57,727 bases of DNA, taken from Prorocentrum cordatum (lineage: Eukaryota; Sar; Dinophyceae; Prorocentrales; Prorocentraceae). The notes under the pieces are model-generated. The model searched no databases, was not told where the DNA came from, and worked only from the letters and a program-made list of their open reading frames with translations. The translations under genes were made by a program, and so were the position numbers. This document shows positions 19,877-30,569 of this stretch, piece after piece. How positions within the stretch are numbered: position 1 is the first letter of the stretch; every line of letters starts with the position of its first letter. The stretch spans positions 89,969 to 147,695 of the forward strand of contig CAUYUJ010017864.1 in NCBI GenBank assembly GCA_963575745.1. The letters run 5' to 3'.

Positions 19877-20932
19877 TTATATGTATATATGTAAACAAGC
19901 ACACCAGCCATCTAATGATTCTTTACAGGCCTCGGCATCCTGGGGGGCGGCGCATTCACAGGCGGCCTCGCGACACATGATATCAGCCCAGGCATTCCCT
20001 ATAACTCGTAATTGTTCTGCCCATTCACGATCTCCTCGTTGGAGCGTCTGGTGGGCTTTGGCTGTGTGCATGGTGAACTGCTTACCCAATCTCTGAATAG
20101 CTCGCCAATGGCCAGCCTGCTGGGAGGTGCCGTCTAGGGCTCTGAGCGAAAAGGCGCATCCTGTGGGCGGGGCCTGGCAATCGGCGAAAAGATCGGCCTC
20201 TTCATCGAAACGAACTGGGTCTTGCCAGAGGTGGCGGAGTCCCTGGAGGAACCCATGGCGTTCCGCCCAGGCCGCACTTTGAGGGTACTTCCTGGGAAGG
20301 GGACCTCGGGCCGCACGTTGAAGATCTCCTCCACCTGTGATTTCGACCGCCGTCCAGCCCGCACGGGCCAGCAAGGGACTTGTGGGTTCCAGACAGCTGC
20401 CGTCGATGAAGATCTCGGTGGGGCATGTGAAATCGAACTCGTCAATTTCGCCAACCCTGTCGTAATACTCCACAGCGTCGTCTTCAGGTGGGAGGGTTGA
20501 AATTCCTGGCACTGGGATCCGCAGCCGGGTGTATAAGGGGTCCTTGCCTGCCGAATGTCGGGCCGCTTCCACTATGATCGGGTCCACGTTTTCTTGTGCT
20601 GGGCTCCCGTGGGGGCAGTGCCAGAGCCTATGGCAGACCGTGTCGCACAAACCGCAGCACGGGCAAATCGGCTCCACCTTGAAACCGCGCTTCCAGAGAA
20701 GATGGTTGGTGGGAGTCGTACAGCATATTAAATTCCGCAAACATCTCTTAGCTTCGTAGCTCCACTTTGTGCTGTTCCAAACCTTGCTGAAAGGGAAGCC
20801 CCACAACCCGCGTCTTCGGATATCCCTGGCCCTGGGCTGGACGTCCTCGTCGGGGCCCTCGGGGTGCTGAAGCTTTTTGCGGGCCGAGCGTTCTAGTATA
20901 AGATCTGCCGTGAATAATAAATTATAAATCAA
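19877..20932 (-). pseudogene. LINE B RNase H domain
   Basis: A 351-codon open frame. The upstream part carries a Cys/His knuckle (CPCCGLCDTVCHRLWHC) typical of the region after LINE RT. The RNase H fold follows: TEIFIDGSCL (first Asp), AAWAERHGFLQGL (Glu), ADLFADCQA (Asp) and GNAWADIMCREAA (last Asp) with a preceding His. All acidic catalytic residues are present, so this part is well preserved. The ATG at 20932 is probably not a real start, because coding sense ([18 protein letters not shown], then [17 protein letters not shown]) continues upstream to the GA array in the same phase. Confidence 0.88.
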
Positions 20933-21024
20933 TGCGGGCGAAGACTCCGTGATCTTGAGCTCGAGCTCATTGCTGGTCTTGACCGTCGCGGGGCCCTTGA
21001 AATCCCAGCCTGCTTGCTCCGCCC

Positions 21025-21028
<4 letters not shown>

Positions 21029-21100
<72 letters not shown>

Positions 21101-21115
21101 AGAAAGAAAGAAAAA

Positions 21116-21167
<52 letters not shown>
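21029..21167. repeat. (GA)n microsatellite inside LINE B
   Basis: About 139 bp of GA dinucleotide with an AAAGAAAG interruption at about 21095-21118. LINE coding sense is recognisable on both sides, so the array expanded within or inserted into the gene. Confidence 0.97.
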
Positions 21168-21169
<2 letters not shown>

Positions 21170-21735
21170 CGTCGTCGGGCTTCTGACCTTGCACGCCCAA
21201 CTTTTTGCCTGAGGGATGCTCGCGTAGAACCTTTGAGAAAACTCAAAATCTGACGGAGGTCCTTCGGGCTGAGGGTATCAGGCGACTTGAGCTGGCTGTC
21301 AGTGGTCATCCACCACTCTCTGCAGTATCTCTTGAGGGTCGCGCAGGCATGGTCTATAGGGTCTACGGCAGGCTTCAACATCCAACACATGTTGGTATCG
21401 CATCCTGGTGACCAAATGTCAAGCAGCCGTGCTGTCTGAACTCTAAGCTTATTCAACTCCGGGGGTGAATGTCTTTGAACTTCCTCCCCGCCGCATATTG
21501 ATGGTTTCACGCCGCAAGTAGATATTTTGACCTTTTTGGGTTTGCCTTGTTTCCGATCACGAATACGACATATTTTGGGGAGGCGCTTCATATTCCCCTT
21601 CCAGCGTGACGTCTTTTTCGATATGCATCCCTTCGAGGCCCTAATCTTATCCACGTTGTGGACAACCCCCAGGTTGCTGATGGAATTCTTGATGGACCCC
21701 GAATGTTCCCCAAGAGCCCATGGAGCCTGCTTCAT
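21170..21735 (-). pseudogene. LINE B RT thumb/connection region
   Basis: The frame contains SRWKGNMKRLPKI, CGVKPSICGGEEVQ and LNKLRVQTARLLDIW. The G-x-K-P-S-x-x-x-G-G/A block followed by L-R is the familiar LINE region after motif D/E. It runs into the GA microsatellite, which adds Ser-Leu repeats. Confidence 0.65.
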
Positions 21736-21760
21736 GATCTCTCAGTCGTTTGCAGTGAAG

Positions 21761-22678
21761 TTAAATTTCTTCATGTGGATGGGGAGCTCCAAAGGTGAAC
21801 GTAAACTGGTGAAACATTCTCGCTGCCAAATCTGCTAGACCATTGAGACGCGCCTCTACCGCGCACCCTACCGAGTCGAACGCCATATCGTCGATATGGA
21901 TCGAGAGAGACGTGCCATCGTTGACCGTCGTGTCGTGGATCGTAGGAATCATATAACCTTTCACTTCAAACGTCGCCGTCGAAGATCCCGCAACAATCCC
22001 CCCTGGCGGGGTATAGAGGCTCGCAAACTACATTGTCCATGAGCAACCTTCGTGGCCATCTGCGCGAGTCGAGCGCCGCCTTCAAAGCAACCCGCGGGAA
22101 ATCACACCGCATGCCCTCGCTGAGCATGGCGTGGTGGCTGATGCGCTCGTAGCACTGCTTCAAACCTGCCAAAAGCATCGCAACAAACTTACCTGCATGA
22201 TCTGCCATGCCCCCTCTCACCACTGCCCTCCAAACAGAATCTGTAATATGTCGAGGTGGGGCCATGTTAAAGAGTTTTGACTTGACCGAGGCACGCTCCC
22301 ATTCTCGGCAGTGGTGAGCCAGGCTCTTGGAATACATGCGGCTGAAGCTTTCGAAAAAAAAAGCCTTATGGGCCTTCGACCCCCAGCTGCCTTGCGGAAG
22401 AGGGCCGCAATCAACTCTTTCAACGCTGGCGGGCTGCTACCTAAGATGTCCATGACGTTGAAAACACCTTCCATGACCTCAAGGGCCCCCTCGGAGAGCT
22501 GAGAGAAGTGCTTGGGTTGGTACCCGTAAACAGCCGTGGTGCACATCTTGAACTTATACGACATTTTTCGAAGCGGATCTCCAGAAGGGGCCTGGGGGAA
22601 TCCTGTAGTTGGCGTCCATGGGGTCCTGCAGCTGCGCCATGGGCTCGTGGGCCCCCCAGGCTTTGCTCCAAATATCAT
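21761..22678 (-). pseudogene. LINE B reverse transcriptase core, frameshifted
   Basis: The fingers part reads TTAVYGYQPKHFSQLSEGAL and AAGGRRPIRLF. After a phase change comes LLAGLKQCYERISHH, which matches the usual D-L-x-K-C-Y-E motif A with Gly in place of the catalytic Asp. PARGDCCG is in the motif B position. After another phase change comes motif C, LSIHIDDMAFDS, with both Asp. The motif A substitution alone would inactivate the enzyme. Upstream, 22675-22980 reads EATERWEDWCEEALARGA, the usual linker before RT. Confidence 0.75.
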
Positions 22679-23329
22679 GTTGCTCGCGATCTGGCTCCGT
22701 CGGGATGCTGGACCGTATCCTCTACCGTTCCTCCAGTAACCTTAGTGCTGCTATGTCCTGGCCTAGCTCCTCTAGCTAAAGCCTCCTCGCACCAGTCCTC
22801 CCACCTCTCAGTGGCCTCCTTCCTCTCCTTCTTCGCATAAGCGTCAAACAAATCTCCAATAATGTGCCCCCACATCTCGACAACCTGGATGAAGCGGCCC
22901 TGCATGTCCGAGGTGAGAGCGAGAGCGCCTGCCCTTCCAGAATGAGGCTTTTCATCTTCTTCACGCGGCGTATAAACCATGAACTACATCTGCCTTCACT
23001 GGGTAGAGGGCTTCTGGAGGTAATGATGAGCCCCGAAAAGGCGGACCGTCTCAAACTGCAGAGGCTGGCCTCCCTCCAAGCCGATGGAGGCGGGAACTTG
23101 AAACTTGTTTTTTGAGCTCGCCCCAGGTCCTGTCGGTCCAGGTGGGGTATACGCGGTCCAAAAATGCCTGCAATACCGCCTTCTCGCCGTCTCCCGCTGG
23201 CACTCTGAAGCCTGAACCTGAAGGGTGGCGGAAGTCCTCGAGCAGTGCACTGATCTCAACGGCCAGGTCCCCATAGTCCGGGGGGGGGGGGCTTCGAGGG
23301 GCCCACGGGGGCCTCTGTGGGCACCTTCT

Positions 23330-23600
23330 GGTAGTTAACAACTCTTTGAACCCAGATGCCCTCTGCGGCGCTGCTCACTGACATCTCAACTGGCTTGTGC
23401 GGCGGAGTCGCCGCGTCTTCGTCAACCGCGATCCTCTCAAAGCTGAAGGCTAGCTGACGGCAAACGACGCAGTAATCTATGCTGGTCCTGTTGCACCCGA
23501 TGACACATGTCGAGGACGAAGGCGCGTAAACCTCCCATTGGTACTTGCTATATAAGCTGACAATCCCAAAACTCCGAGTTCTCAGGCATGCGCGCGCCAT
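23330..23600 (-). pseudogene. LINE B endonuclease C-terminal fragment
   Basis: The frame reads CNRTSIDYCVVCRQL, then ATPPHKPVEMSV. S-x-I-D-Y and the later H-x-P-V are the last two motifs of EEP endonucleases; the catalytic His is kept but the usual Asp before it is Pro. The domain's first two thirds are not found upstream, where ORF1 lies about 300 bp away. Confidence 0.65.
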
Positions 23601-23671
23601 CCCCCCAGGAGCCAGGACATTACTTGAGACGGAAGATTGCCGAGAGTCTAGATGCCTACGAACTAGAATGC

Positions 23672-23699
23672 CACCCCCCCCCCCCCCCCCCCCCCCCCG
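23672..23699. repeat. C homopolymer, 28 bases
   Basis: An unbroken C run between LINE B ORF1 and the endonuclease fragment, at or near the internal deletion. Confidence 0.95.
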
Positions 23700-23905
23700 A
23701 ATTGCGTTTCTCAGAGGTGGCGAGACAGGGGCCCCAGTAGCTAGACCGCCCCTGGAGACTCAGAGTGTTCTGGACCTCTGGAATCTGAACGGGTCGGAGC
23801 CGATGCCCCTGAAGAAAAACAGCACCCGTGGAGTCCGACACCTGGGCGAGAAAAGCTTTAGCCGTCTTCCACGAGGATGTGCTGGCAGTGGTAAAATTGA
23901 AACTG

Positions 23906-25075
23906 CTACCCCCGAGAAGGGGGGGGGGTCGCCTTGGGCGCAGCAGCCGTGCTTGCCGCCTCGGCTTCACGGCTGGTAGGGGACCTGGAGCGATCCTCTT
24001 GGCCATCGGCGGCGCCTCCCTCGCCTCCTGCGCGACGCCGAGCGGGTGGTGGGGCCTTGGCCACGGGGGCCCTGGCCGCTGGGGCTGCCGCAGGGCCGCC
24101 CGCGGGAGCGCCGCCGCCTGGGGTACCTGGGGCTTTGCCCGCCTGGGCGGCGCCCCCTAGGGTACCTGGTGCTGGAGGCTGGAGTAGCACTGTGAGTCGC
24201 TGGAAGATGTTGCCCAACTCGGTCTGGTTGTCGGGGGCCATGGCGCCGACCTTCCGTTCAACCGCTGCCAACAATTCAACAGCAGGGGCATCATCAAGAT
24301 CCACTTTGGCAGCTTCTGGCACCTGATCGGCACCTGCTGCAGTACCAGCAGCTGCCTTTGCCTTCTTTGCCTCGTCGATGTTGATACGGGTCTCCTCGAT
24401 GGCTGTTTGCTCTTGTTGCACAAGCTTTTCCTGCTGCTCGAGGTTTTGGCGAGCATTGACCACACGGAGCTGGCAGAGTCGAAATTGTTCTTCGTGTCTT
24501 TCGAGCTGCTGCTGGTGCTTGATGCGCTTGTCTGAGGCCTGCTGCAGCCAAGCGCTGATCGGCTTGGCCGCCGCTCTCGCCTCGCGCATGGTCTGCAACG
24601 GTCCCTCCAGGGCCTTCTGAGCTGGTTGACCAACATCGCCCAGCTTGCGCATGATGTCGAAGGCCTGCTGGCAGATCTGGATTTGCTGGCCCGTGATGGC
24701 TGGAGGTGGCGTGGTGCCTGCCCCTCCTTCCACCTGCATGGAGATGGCCCCCTCGTCGCCCCCTCCGTCCACACGAGGCGGGGCTGGTGGGGCCTGCGAT
24801 AGGCTAGGCGGGGAGTCAGCTCCCGCCGCGAGCCCGCCTGCGCCACCCTTGCCACCTGGCAGGCCGCTGGCGGGCTGGCCTCCGCGCTTCCGTCCTTTGC
24901 CCTTGGGCTTGGGCTTCTCCCCGTCCGCCTCCACGACCTTCTTGCCCGTGTAGTGCTCGCCGCAGCGCCAACACCAAGACAAGTTCCAAGAGACGGAGGC
25001 GTCACAGCATTTGCAGGTCCAGCTGTACGCCTTGGGAGAGCTGCTCCTTCCAGCCCACGAGCTGCGCCAGGACAT
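23906..25075 (-). CDS. LINE B ORF1: zinc-ribbon, coiled-coil protein
   Basis: Likely RNA-binding ORF1 protein, 389 residues from the ATG at 25075. This start was chosen because the frame upstream of it is the translated GGA array, and it lies about 100 bp after the relict leader. Residues 19-42 form a zinc ribbon (C21-x2-C24-x10-C35-x2-C38, with Trp around the Cys). A Lys/Gly stretch (KPKPKGKGRKRGG) follows. Residues of about 165-270 are Gln/Glu/Arg-rich and helical, consistent with a coiled coil (HQQQLERHEEQF, ARQNLEQQEKLVQQEQTAIE). The tail is Ala/Pro/Gly-rich, ending in an Arg/Ser stretch (EDRSRSPTSREAE). The frame is intact even though the rest of the element is broken. Confidence 0.7.
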   Translation of the reverse strand: MSWRSSWAGRSSSPKAYSWTCKCCDASVSWNLSWCWRCGEHYTGKKVVEADGEKPKPKGKGRKRGGQPASGLPGGKGGAGGLAAGADSPPSLSQAPPAPPRVDGGGDEGAISMQVEGGAGTTPPPAITGQQIQICQQAFDIMRKLGDVGQPAQKALEGPLQTMREARAAAKPISAWLQQASDKRIKHQQQLERHEEQFRLCQLRVVNARQNLEQQEKLVQQEQTAIEETRINIDEAKKAKAAAGTAAGADQVPEAAKVDLDDAPAVELLAAVERKVGAMAPDNQTELGNIFQRLTVLLQPPAPGTLGGAAQAGKAPGTPGGGAPAGGPAAAPAARAPVAKAPPPARRRAGGEGGAADGQEDRSRSPTSREAEAASTAAAPKATPPPSRG

Positions 25076-25173
25076 CGCGCGAGAAGATGAACACGGGATA
25101 AGGTTGTGAAGGTTCGCGCCTGCGAAGCAGGATCTGAGGAAAAAAAAACTGGGGCCCAGGTTGCGCCAACCAC

Positions 25174-25205
25174 CTTGAGCCAGAACGGCTTGAGCCAGGC
25201 TGCGG
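25174..25205 (-). other. Decayed DinoSL followed by a truncated relict leader
   Basis: On the - strand, 25205-25189 reads CCGCAGCCTGGCTCAAG, which is the DinoSL with one substitution and a 4-base deletion (ATTT). Directly after it, 25188-25174 reads CCGTTCTGGCTCAAG, which matches the known 15-nt relict form CCATTTTGGCTCAAG at 13 of 15 bases. A full leader followed by a relict is the signature of an mRNA that was trans-spliced, retroposed, then trans-spliced and retroposed again (Slamovits and Keeling model). Confidence 0.75.
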
Positions 25206-25920
25206 GCTCCCTCCTCCTCCTTCTCCTCATCCTCCTCCTCCTCCTCCCTGTTCCTCCTCCCTCCTCCTCCTCGTCCTCCTCCTCCTCCTGCGCCTCCTCC
25301 TCCTCCTCTTCCTCCTTCCTCCTCCTCCTCCTCCTCCTCCTCCTCCTCCTCCTCCTCGTCCTCCTCGTCCTCGTCCTCCTCCTCCTCCTCCTCCTCCTCC
25401 TCCTCCTCCTCCTCCTCTTCCCTCCTCCTCCTCTCCTCCTCCTCCCTTCTCCTCCCTTCTCCTCCTTCTCCCTCCCTCCTCCTCCTCCCTCCTCCTCCTC
25501 CCTCCTCCTCCTCCTCCTCCTTCTCCTCCTCCGTCTCCCTCCTCCCTCCTCCTTTCCTCCTGCTCCTCCTGTTCCCTCCCTCCCTCCGTTCCTCGCCTCC
25601 CTCCTTCCCTCCTCCCCTCCTCCTCCTCCTCCTCCTCCTCTCCTCCTCCTCCCTCCTCCTCCTCCTCACCTCTTCCTCTTCTCCTCCTCCTTCTCCTCCT
25701 CTCCTCCTCCCCTCCTCTCCCTCCTCCTCCTCCCCCTCTCCCCCCATCCGCCCTCCTCCTCCTCCCTCCTCCTCCTCCTCCCTCCTCCCTCCCTCCCTCC
25801 CTCACTCCTCCTCCCTCCTCCCTCCCTCCCTCCCACCTCCACCACCTCCCTCATACTCCCCCCCTCCTCCTCCTCTTCCTTCTCCTCCTCCTCCTCTTCC
25901 TCCTCCTCCCTCCCTCCTGT
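25206..25920. repeat. CT-rich compound microsatellite, about 715 bp
   Basis: Irregular CCT, CTCCC and CTT units with few other bases. The long acidic or Arg/Gly open frames on the - strand are artefacts of the repeat. Confidence 0.96.
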
Positions 25921-27017
25921 TTCCTGCATCCTGCCTGCTACCGTCGGCGCGAACGAGCCCCTGAAGGGATGTCTGGAGAGATCACGACGAAGCCAAAGCC
26001 GAGCGAGGACAGCAAGGAACGACGCGTGACGTGGACCCTTTTCCCTCTGGGGCCAGGCTCACAAAGGTCTTGGTCTTTGGTCTCGCTCTTGAGCGAGCTG
26101 TGGCAAAAGTGCACAAAGAGCCATCGCCAAGCAAACAGGGAACGCCCCACGTGCCTTGCTTCTCATGCGCCAGGCGGGACGCATCCACCGTGTCAACACG
26201 ACCCCGGGCCTGCACGCCTGGCCCAACAACACGTCTCGTGCGTGCTTGCGGGGGGGCGCCGTGCGCGACCCTGGCGGCGGCGCCGCTCGCCTGCGGGGCG
26301 GGCACGACGAGGAGGCGCCGCTGCGAACGGATCACTGTAGGCAGTCCGCAGTGGCGCAGTCGCCAGACCGGCGAGGCCGCAAGTGAGCGCTGGGAGCGCT
26401 GGGATGTCGCAACCCGCGCGCTGGGCCCGATAAACGAACGAACGGGCGAGCGAACGATCCGCCATCACCGGGAGGCGGGCGCGCCTGTGACGCACGCGTG
26501 CCTGTGACCCACGCGCTGGACCCGATGCGCCTGTTGGAAGGCGCCCGTTTTAATTCAGCGCGCCGAAACTGTACTGGCCCGGCACTGGCAAATGACGAAG
26601 GGAATGACCATGCTTCTCCCGCTCGTGTTCTCCATCGGGTCGCGAGTCGGGATCGCTCTAAGCAACATTTGTGTCGCCAGCGCCGCGACAGAGTGTGTAT
26701 TAAGACGAGCATGGTGTCATGATAAGATTGACTGACGGTACGTTCCAAGATTTACAGGGTATCTAGCGGTCTCCGTCTTGGAACATATTGAGAATCCTGT
26801 AGAACTTGGAACGTATCACTGCCTGCCCGTCTGAAGCGCACAGCAGGAATCATGCACAGCAGGCATAATACATGAGTGCACGGCCTATTACGCCGGCAAG
26901 TCGGTCCGGCAAACGTCAAACAGTCACCAGCTCTTGGAGCAGTACCCAAAGGGCTGCAATAATCAACAATCCTGCCGACATCTGGCGGGTAAGTGGGTTC
27001 CTTCCCCCAACGCTCAC
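25921..27017. other. Unassigned sequence
   Basis: No domain recognised. It contains the 26740-26814 stem-loop. Base composition falls toward balanced after about 26520. Confidence 0.4.
26740..26814. repeat. Imperfect inverted repeat, 19-bp arms
   Basis: Left arm ACGTTCCAAGATTTACAGG (26740-26758) pairs with CCTGTAGAACTTGGAACGT (26796-26814) at 17 of 19 positions across a 37-bp loop. A third partial copy, TCTTGGAAC, lies in the loop. Confidence 0.85.
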
Positions 27018-27713
27018 CTAACGGCTCCCGGCCGGGCGGTATGACCGGCCACGCAGCCTCAGAGCGGCCCCGAGCGCCTGGGCGGAGGCCGGCCCTGGCG
27101 GCGGGGCCGGCGGCGCAACGGGCCCGCGCGCCGCGCGGCGCAGCTCCCTGGCGACGGCACCCGCCCAGCTCCTGGGGCAGCCAGCGGCCCCTCCGCGGCT
27201 CTCGTCGCCTCCGGCTGCCGGCGTCGTGGCCGCCGCCGCCCCCGCGCCTTCTGCTGCCGGCGTCGCGGCCGCCGCTGGTCCGAGGCAGCCCTCCTCGTCG
27301 AGGCACGGGCGGCGCCGCCTCACGCCCACCTCCCAGGGCGAGCACGTCGGCCGCCGGGCGGCGGCGGCGGCCTCCTGCGCCCAGAACGCCTCAGAACGGA
27401 GGCGCCTGACGGGGGCAGCCCTCGGCGCTGGCACCGCAGACCCCCTCTGGGGGCGCCCGCCCCCTGGGAGCACCGCGTCGAGGAGCGCCGCCTCGAGCTC
27501 CAGCTCGTCACCGTCCCTCGGCAGCGCGGTGGCGCCCCAGCTCTCCTCGTGCGCGTCGGCGTCCGGATCGTCAACGAAAGGATGGAACTCCGCCGTTGGG
27601 CACCGCGTGGGGGCCGAACTGGGCCCGCAAGACTCGTGGCGCACCGCCTTCCCCTGCCCCTGTTCGGCGAGAGCTGCCTGACCTTCGTGAAACATCGCGC
27701 GCGGACCGAGCAC
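27018..27713 (-). CDS. Hypothetical open frame, 231 codons
   Basis: The first third (FHPFVDDPDADAHEESWGAT, then DELELEAALLDAV) looks like ordinary protein. The rest is Ala/Arg/Pro-rich as expected from GC-rich DNA. No domain, leader or conserved motif is seen. It could be part of a gene exon or chance. Confidence 0.2.
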   Translation of the reverse strand: MLGPRAMFHEGQAALAEQGQGKAVRHESCGPSSAPTRCPTAEFHPFVDDPDADAHEESWGATALPRDGDELELEAALLDAVLPGGGRPQRGSAVPAPRAAPVRRLRSEAFWAQEAAAAARRPTCSPWEVGVRRRRPCLDEEGCLGPAAAATPAAEGAGAAAATTPAAGGDESRGGAAGCPRSWAGAVARELRRAARGPVAPPAPPPGPASAQALGAALRLRGRSYRPAGSR

Positions 27714-27876
27714 AGCTCAGATGGGGGTACTGACCGGCCGGCATGTACACACTGCCGACTCCAAGAGCTTGGGCCAAAAGCCAAAAGGGCGGCGGGTGTG
27801 CTTACTTTGTTGGGCCCGCCTGGGACCCCAACACATCCATTCGTCTACTTACACGCAACAGTGACCCTGGGTAAGA

Positions 27877-28078
27877 GTGACCTGTGGTGCGCGGCTTTTT
27901 GGGGGCCGCGGGGGGACCAAACGCCAACGCGCAAGACGCTACCACCGCACTGCGTTCGGCGATCGGGGGACCCCAGTGGGCCCGCACCAAAGGCCACTCC
28001 GGCGAAGGGTCACTCTTTCGCGCAGCCGATCCATACGCGAAGTGCCGATGGAGACAGCAGCGGCTCTCCCGCCCGGCG
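27877..28078 (+). repeat. Dispersed 202-bp repeat, copy 2
   Basis: Matches 1-202 with about four substitutions. Sequence on both sides differs from copy 1, so this is a dispersed family rather than a large segmental duplication. Confidence 0.9.
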
Positions 28079-28461
28079 CACAACCACTGTCCCAGGACCC
28101 TGAGACTCCCAGGATCCATCCTGAAGCGGCTTGCGAGGCGGATCCGGCCGTGGCGACGAGAAGCCTCCAGGAGGCCCAACAGGGACGAGGAACGCCAGGG
28201 AGGGCCGCCGTTGTCTCGAGTGGCCCTGCTCCTGCTGTTCTCGGGCGGTATCTCTGGCCTCAGATGGCGGTTCTGGGCCATCCGGGCACCCCAAGGGCCC
28301 CGAAATCCTCCGACCTGTGCAAACACCGCTTTCCCGCAAACCTTCCGCGAAGATCGGCTCCCGAAGCGGCGGGTGGCCGGCACGGAAAGATTGGGGGCGA
28401 AAGCGGATTCCAGGTTTTGAACAGGACTAGCTGTCGGCGTTGCCGCGAACGTTTTCCGTCG

Positions 28462-28882
28462 GAAGCAAGAAGTGGCCTGCCCAACAGCGGCTGCTGATGG
28501 TTTTGGGTCACACCTGCTGCTGGCCATCCCCCATCCTTCCTGGTTTCCTTTTCCTGGCCGGCAAGCGCGCCCTCGCGCCGCCGATTCTCCGCGCGCACCG
28601 CGCCCTCCTCCTCCTCCTCCTCCTCCTCCTCCTCCTCCTAACTCCTCCTCGTCCTCCTCCTCCTCCTCCTCCTCCTCCCTCCTCCTCCCTCCTCCTTCTC
28701 CTCCTCCTCCTCCTCCTCCTCCTCCTCCTCCCCTCCTGAAGTAAAAAGTGGCCTGCCCAACAGCGGCTGCTGGTGGCTTTGGACAAAACTTGCTGCTGGT
28801 CATCCCCCATCTTTCCCGGTTTCCTTTTCCTGGCAGGCGTGCGCGCCCTCGCGCCGCCGTTTTTCTCCGCGCGTACCGCGCC
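28462..28882. repeat. Duplicated ~140-bp block flanking a (CCT)n array
   Basis: 28462-28604 and 28738-28882 are diverged copies (shared GTGGCCTGCCCAACAGCGGC and GGTTTCCTTTTCCTGGC). A CCT array of about 134 bp separates them. The offset is 276 bp. Either the unit including the array was duplicated, or the array grew at the junction of a tandem pair. Confidence 0.88.
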
Positions 28883-28980
28883 CGCACCGCCGCCGGCGGG
28901 TCCCCGCAGGCAGCCTCGCCAACGAGCCGCGCGGCGTGCGCGCTTGAGCGTCGGCCTGTAGGACGGCGGCCCGGCGCTTC

Positions 28981-29237
28981 GACAACGACGACGACGGCAA
29001 CGGCGACGGCGACGACGGCGACGGCGACGGCAACAGCGACGGCGACGGCAACGGCGACGGCAACGGCGACTGCGACAACGACGACGATCACGACGACGGC
29101 GACGGCGGCGACGGCGGCGGCGACCACGACGACGACGGCGGTAGCGGCGGCGGCGGTAGCGGCGGCGGCGGCGGCGGCGATGGCGACGACGACGACGACG
29201 ACGATGAAAACGGCGGCTGCGGCGGCGGCGGCGGCGG

Positions 29238-29268
<31 letters not shown>

Positions 29269-29290
29269 CGCGGAGGCGACGACGAGAAGA
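28981..29290. repeat. (GACGGC)n/(GGC)n compound microsatellite
   Basis: About 310 bp of GAC, GGC and AAC triplets with irregular order. Translation gives Ala/Thr, Asp/Gly or Arg runs. Confidence 0.95.
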
Positions 29291-30569
29291 AGAGGGCGGA
29301 GGAGAGGGCGAAGGGCGAAGGGCGAAAGCGGAACTAGAATTGCGGCGGTTGGGTGGCGGTAGGAACAAAGCGCGAGAGATGCCTAAGCTTTAACTTCTCA
29401 GATGCGTTCGCGCCAGCGCTCCCAGCCAAATGGCAGCCGGGCGTCCTGTTGGAGCCGGGAATGCGCAGGCGATCGAACAGGGATGGCGGACCAAGGGACC
29501 GAGGAAAAAGAAACCCAGAACTGCCCACCCCCCGCGCACCTTCTCAATTCGCACAGGATACCAAGCTGCCACTGGGGGCGCACGCGCGGGCGCGGCGGAA
29601 TGCATGTTCGTCGGCTGCACTCGGCGGGCACGCTCGTGCTCTTTAGAACTTGGTTCTACAAATATGCCCACGGCGTTTTTACCTCGACGTGTTGGAAATG
29701 ATTATTTTTGTGCTTGTAAGTCCCAGCAGGAAAACTAACCACCACCACCCAGACCGATTCATGTTTGGTGTTTCCAGGTGTGTTTGTGCAGCGGTTTCAG
29801 ATCTGTCGGTTGCATTAACATTGCCATATACGACGTCCTCAGTTCCTTTTCCTGGCGTGCAGTCCTTGTCCTGGAGTGCAGTTTGGCGGGCCCGATGGTC
29901 GACTGCCCCTCCTGGGGCCATCGGGCATCTTGGCCTGTTTCGGGCCCGTATGACACCGGCGTTAGAGCGTTTTGAAACGTTTTGTGGCTCTGGGAAGGAG
30001 AACGGTGACAGAAACAAGAAGACAAAAGAGAAGACAAGAAACAGCCTTCGACCAGGAAGCAACAAATATAACAATATGGTCCACGGCGACGGGCCCAAGA
30101 AACGCTGTAATATGGAGCTACAAAAGCCAAAACACCGTCGCGCTTGTTTACCGAACACATCACATACAAAAAAAGCGTTTCTAGCTTGTCAAGAGGCCAG
30201 ACTGCGAAATTGCAATACAAAACGCCCAAGCCTTTTTTCAAGAAGGGCCAAGCTTTAGAACGGCGCACAACAGCTCGCCTGAATCAGTGTGAGGTTTGCT
30301 GCCGCGCGCCGCGTCTCCCCGAAACGAGCTTGCTTTGGCCCTGGCTCCGAGCAGTGGCGCGCGGGGAGGCCGACTGGCGCGGCGTCCGCCACAGCTCCGC
30401 GGACACACCCGCCCTACCTGCCCGAGGCGGAAGCGGCGGAAGTATCCGCCCCACTTTTCCGCACCGTTCGGGGTGCATCTCCGACACAAAGCTCAGGTCG
30501 GAAAATGCATCACCGCACGGCGGCTCCAGAGTCTTCTGAACGTTCGTTTCCCCTGTTCCTCCTCCTCGT
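29291..30569. other. Unassigned sequence
   Basis: No gene recognised. The part at about 29680-30240 is noticeably less GC-rich than its surroundings. Confidence 0.4.

Larger units (their letters stand above)
19501..25205 (-). mobile_element. LINE B: decayed non-LTR retrotransposon with RNase H and a relict spliced leader
   Basis: Read on the - strand: decayed DinoSL plus relict leader (25205-25174), ORF1 with a zinc ribbon and coiled coil, the end of an EEP endonuclease, RT, RNase H and a terminal Cys-rich motif. The endonuclease N-terminal part is missing between 23906 and 23600, so there is an internal deletion. RT is in at least three phases and a GA microsatellite separates RT from RNase H. 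It differs from LINE A, which lacks RNase H. A (GGA)n tract (+ strand CCT, 25206-25920) precedes its 5' end. Confidence 0.85.
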
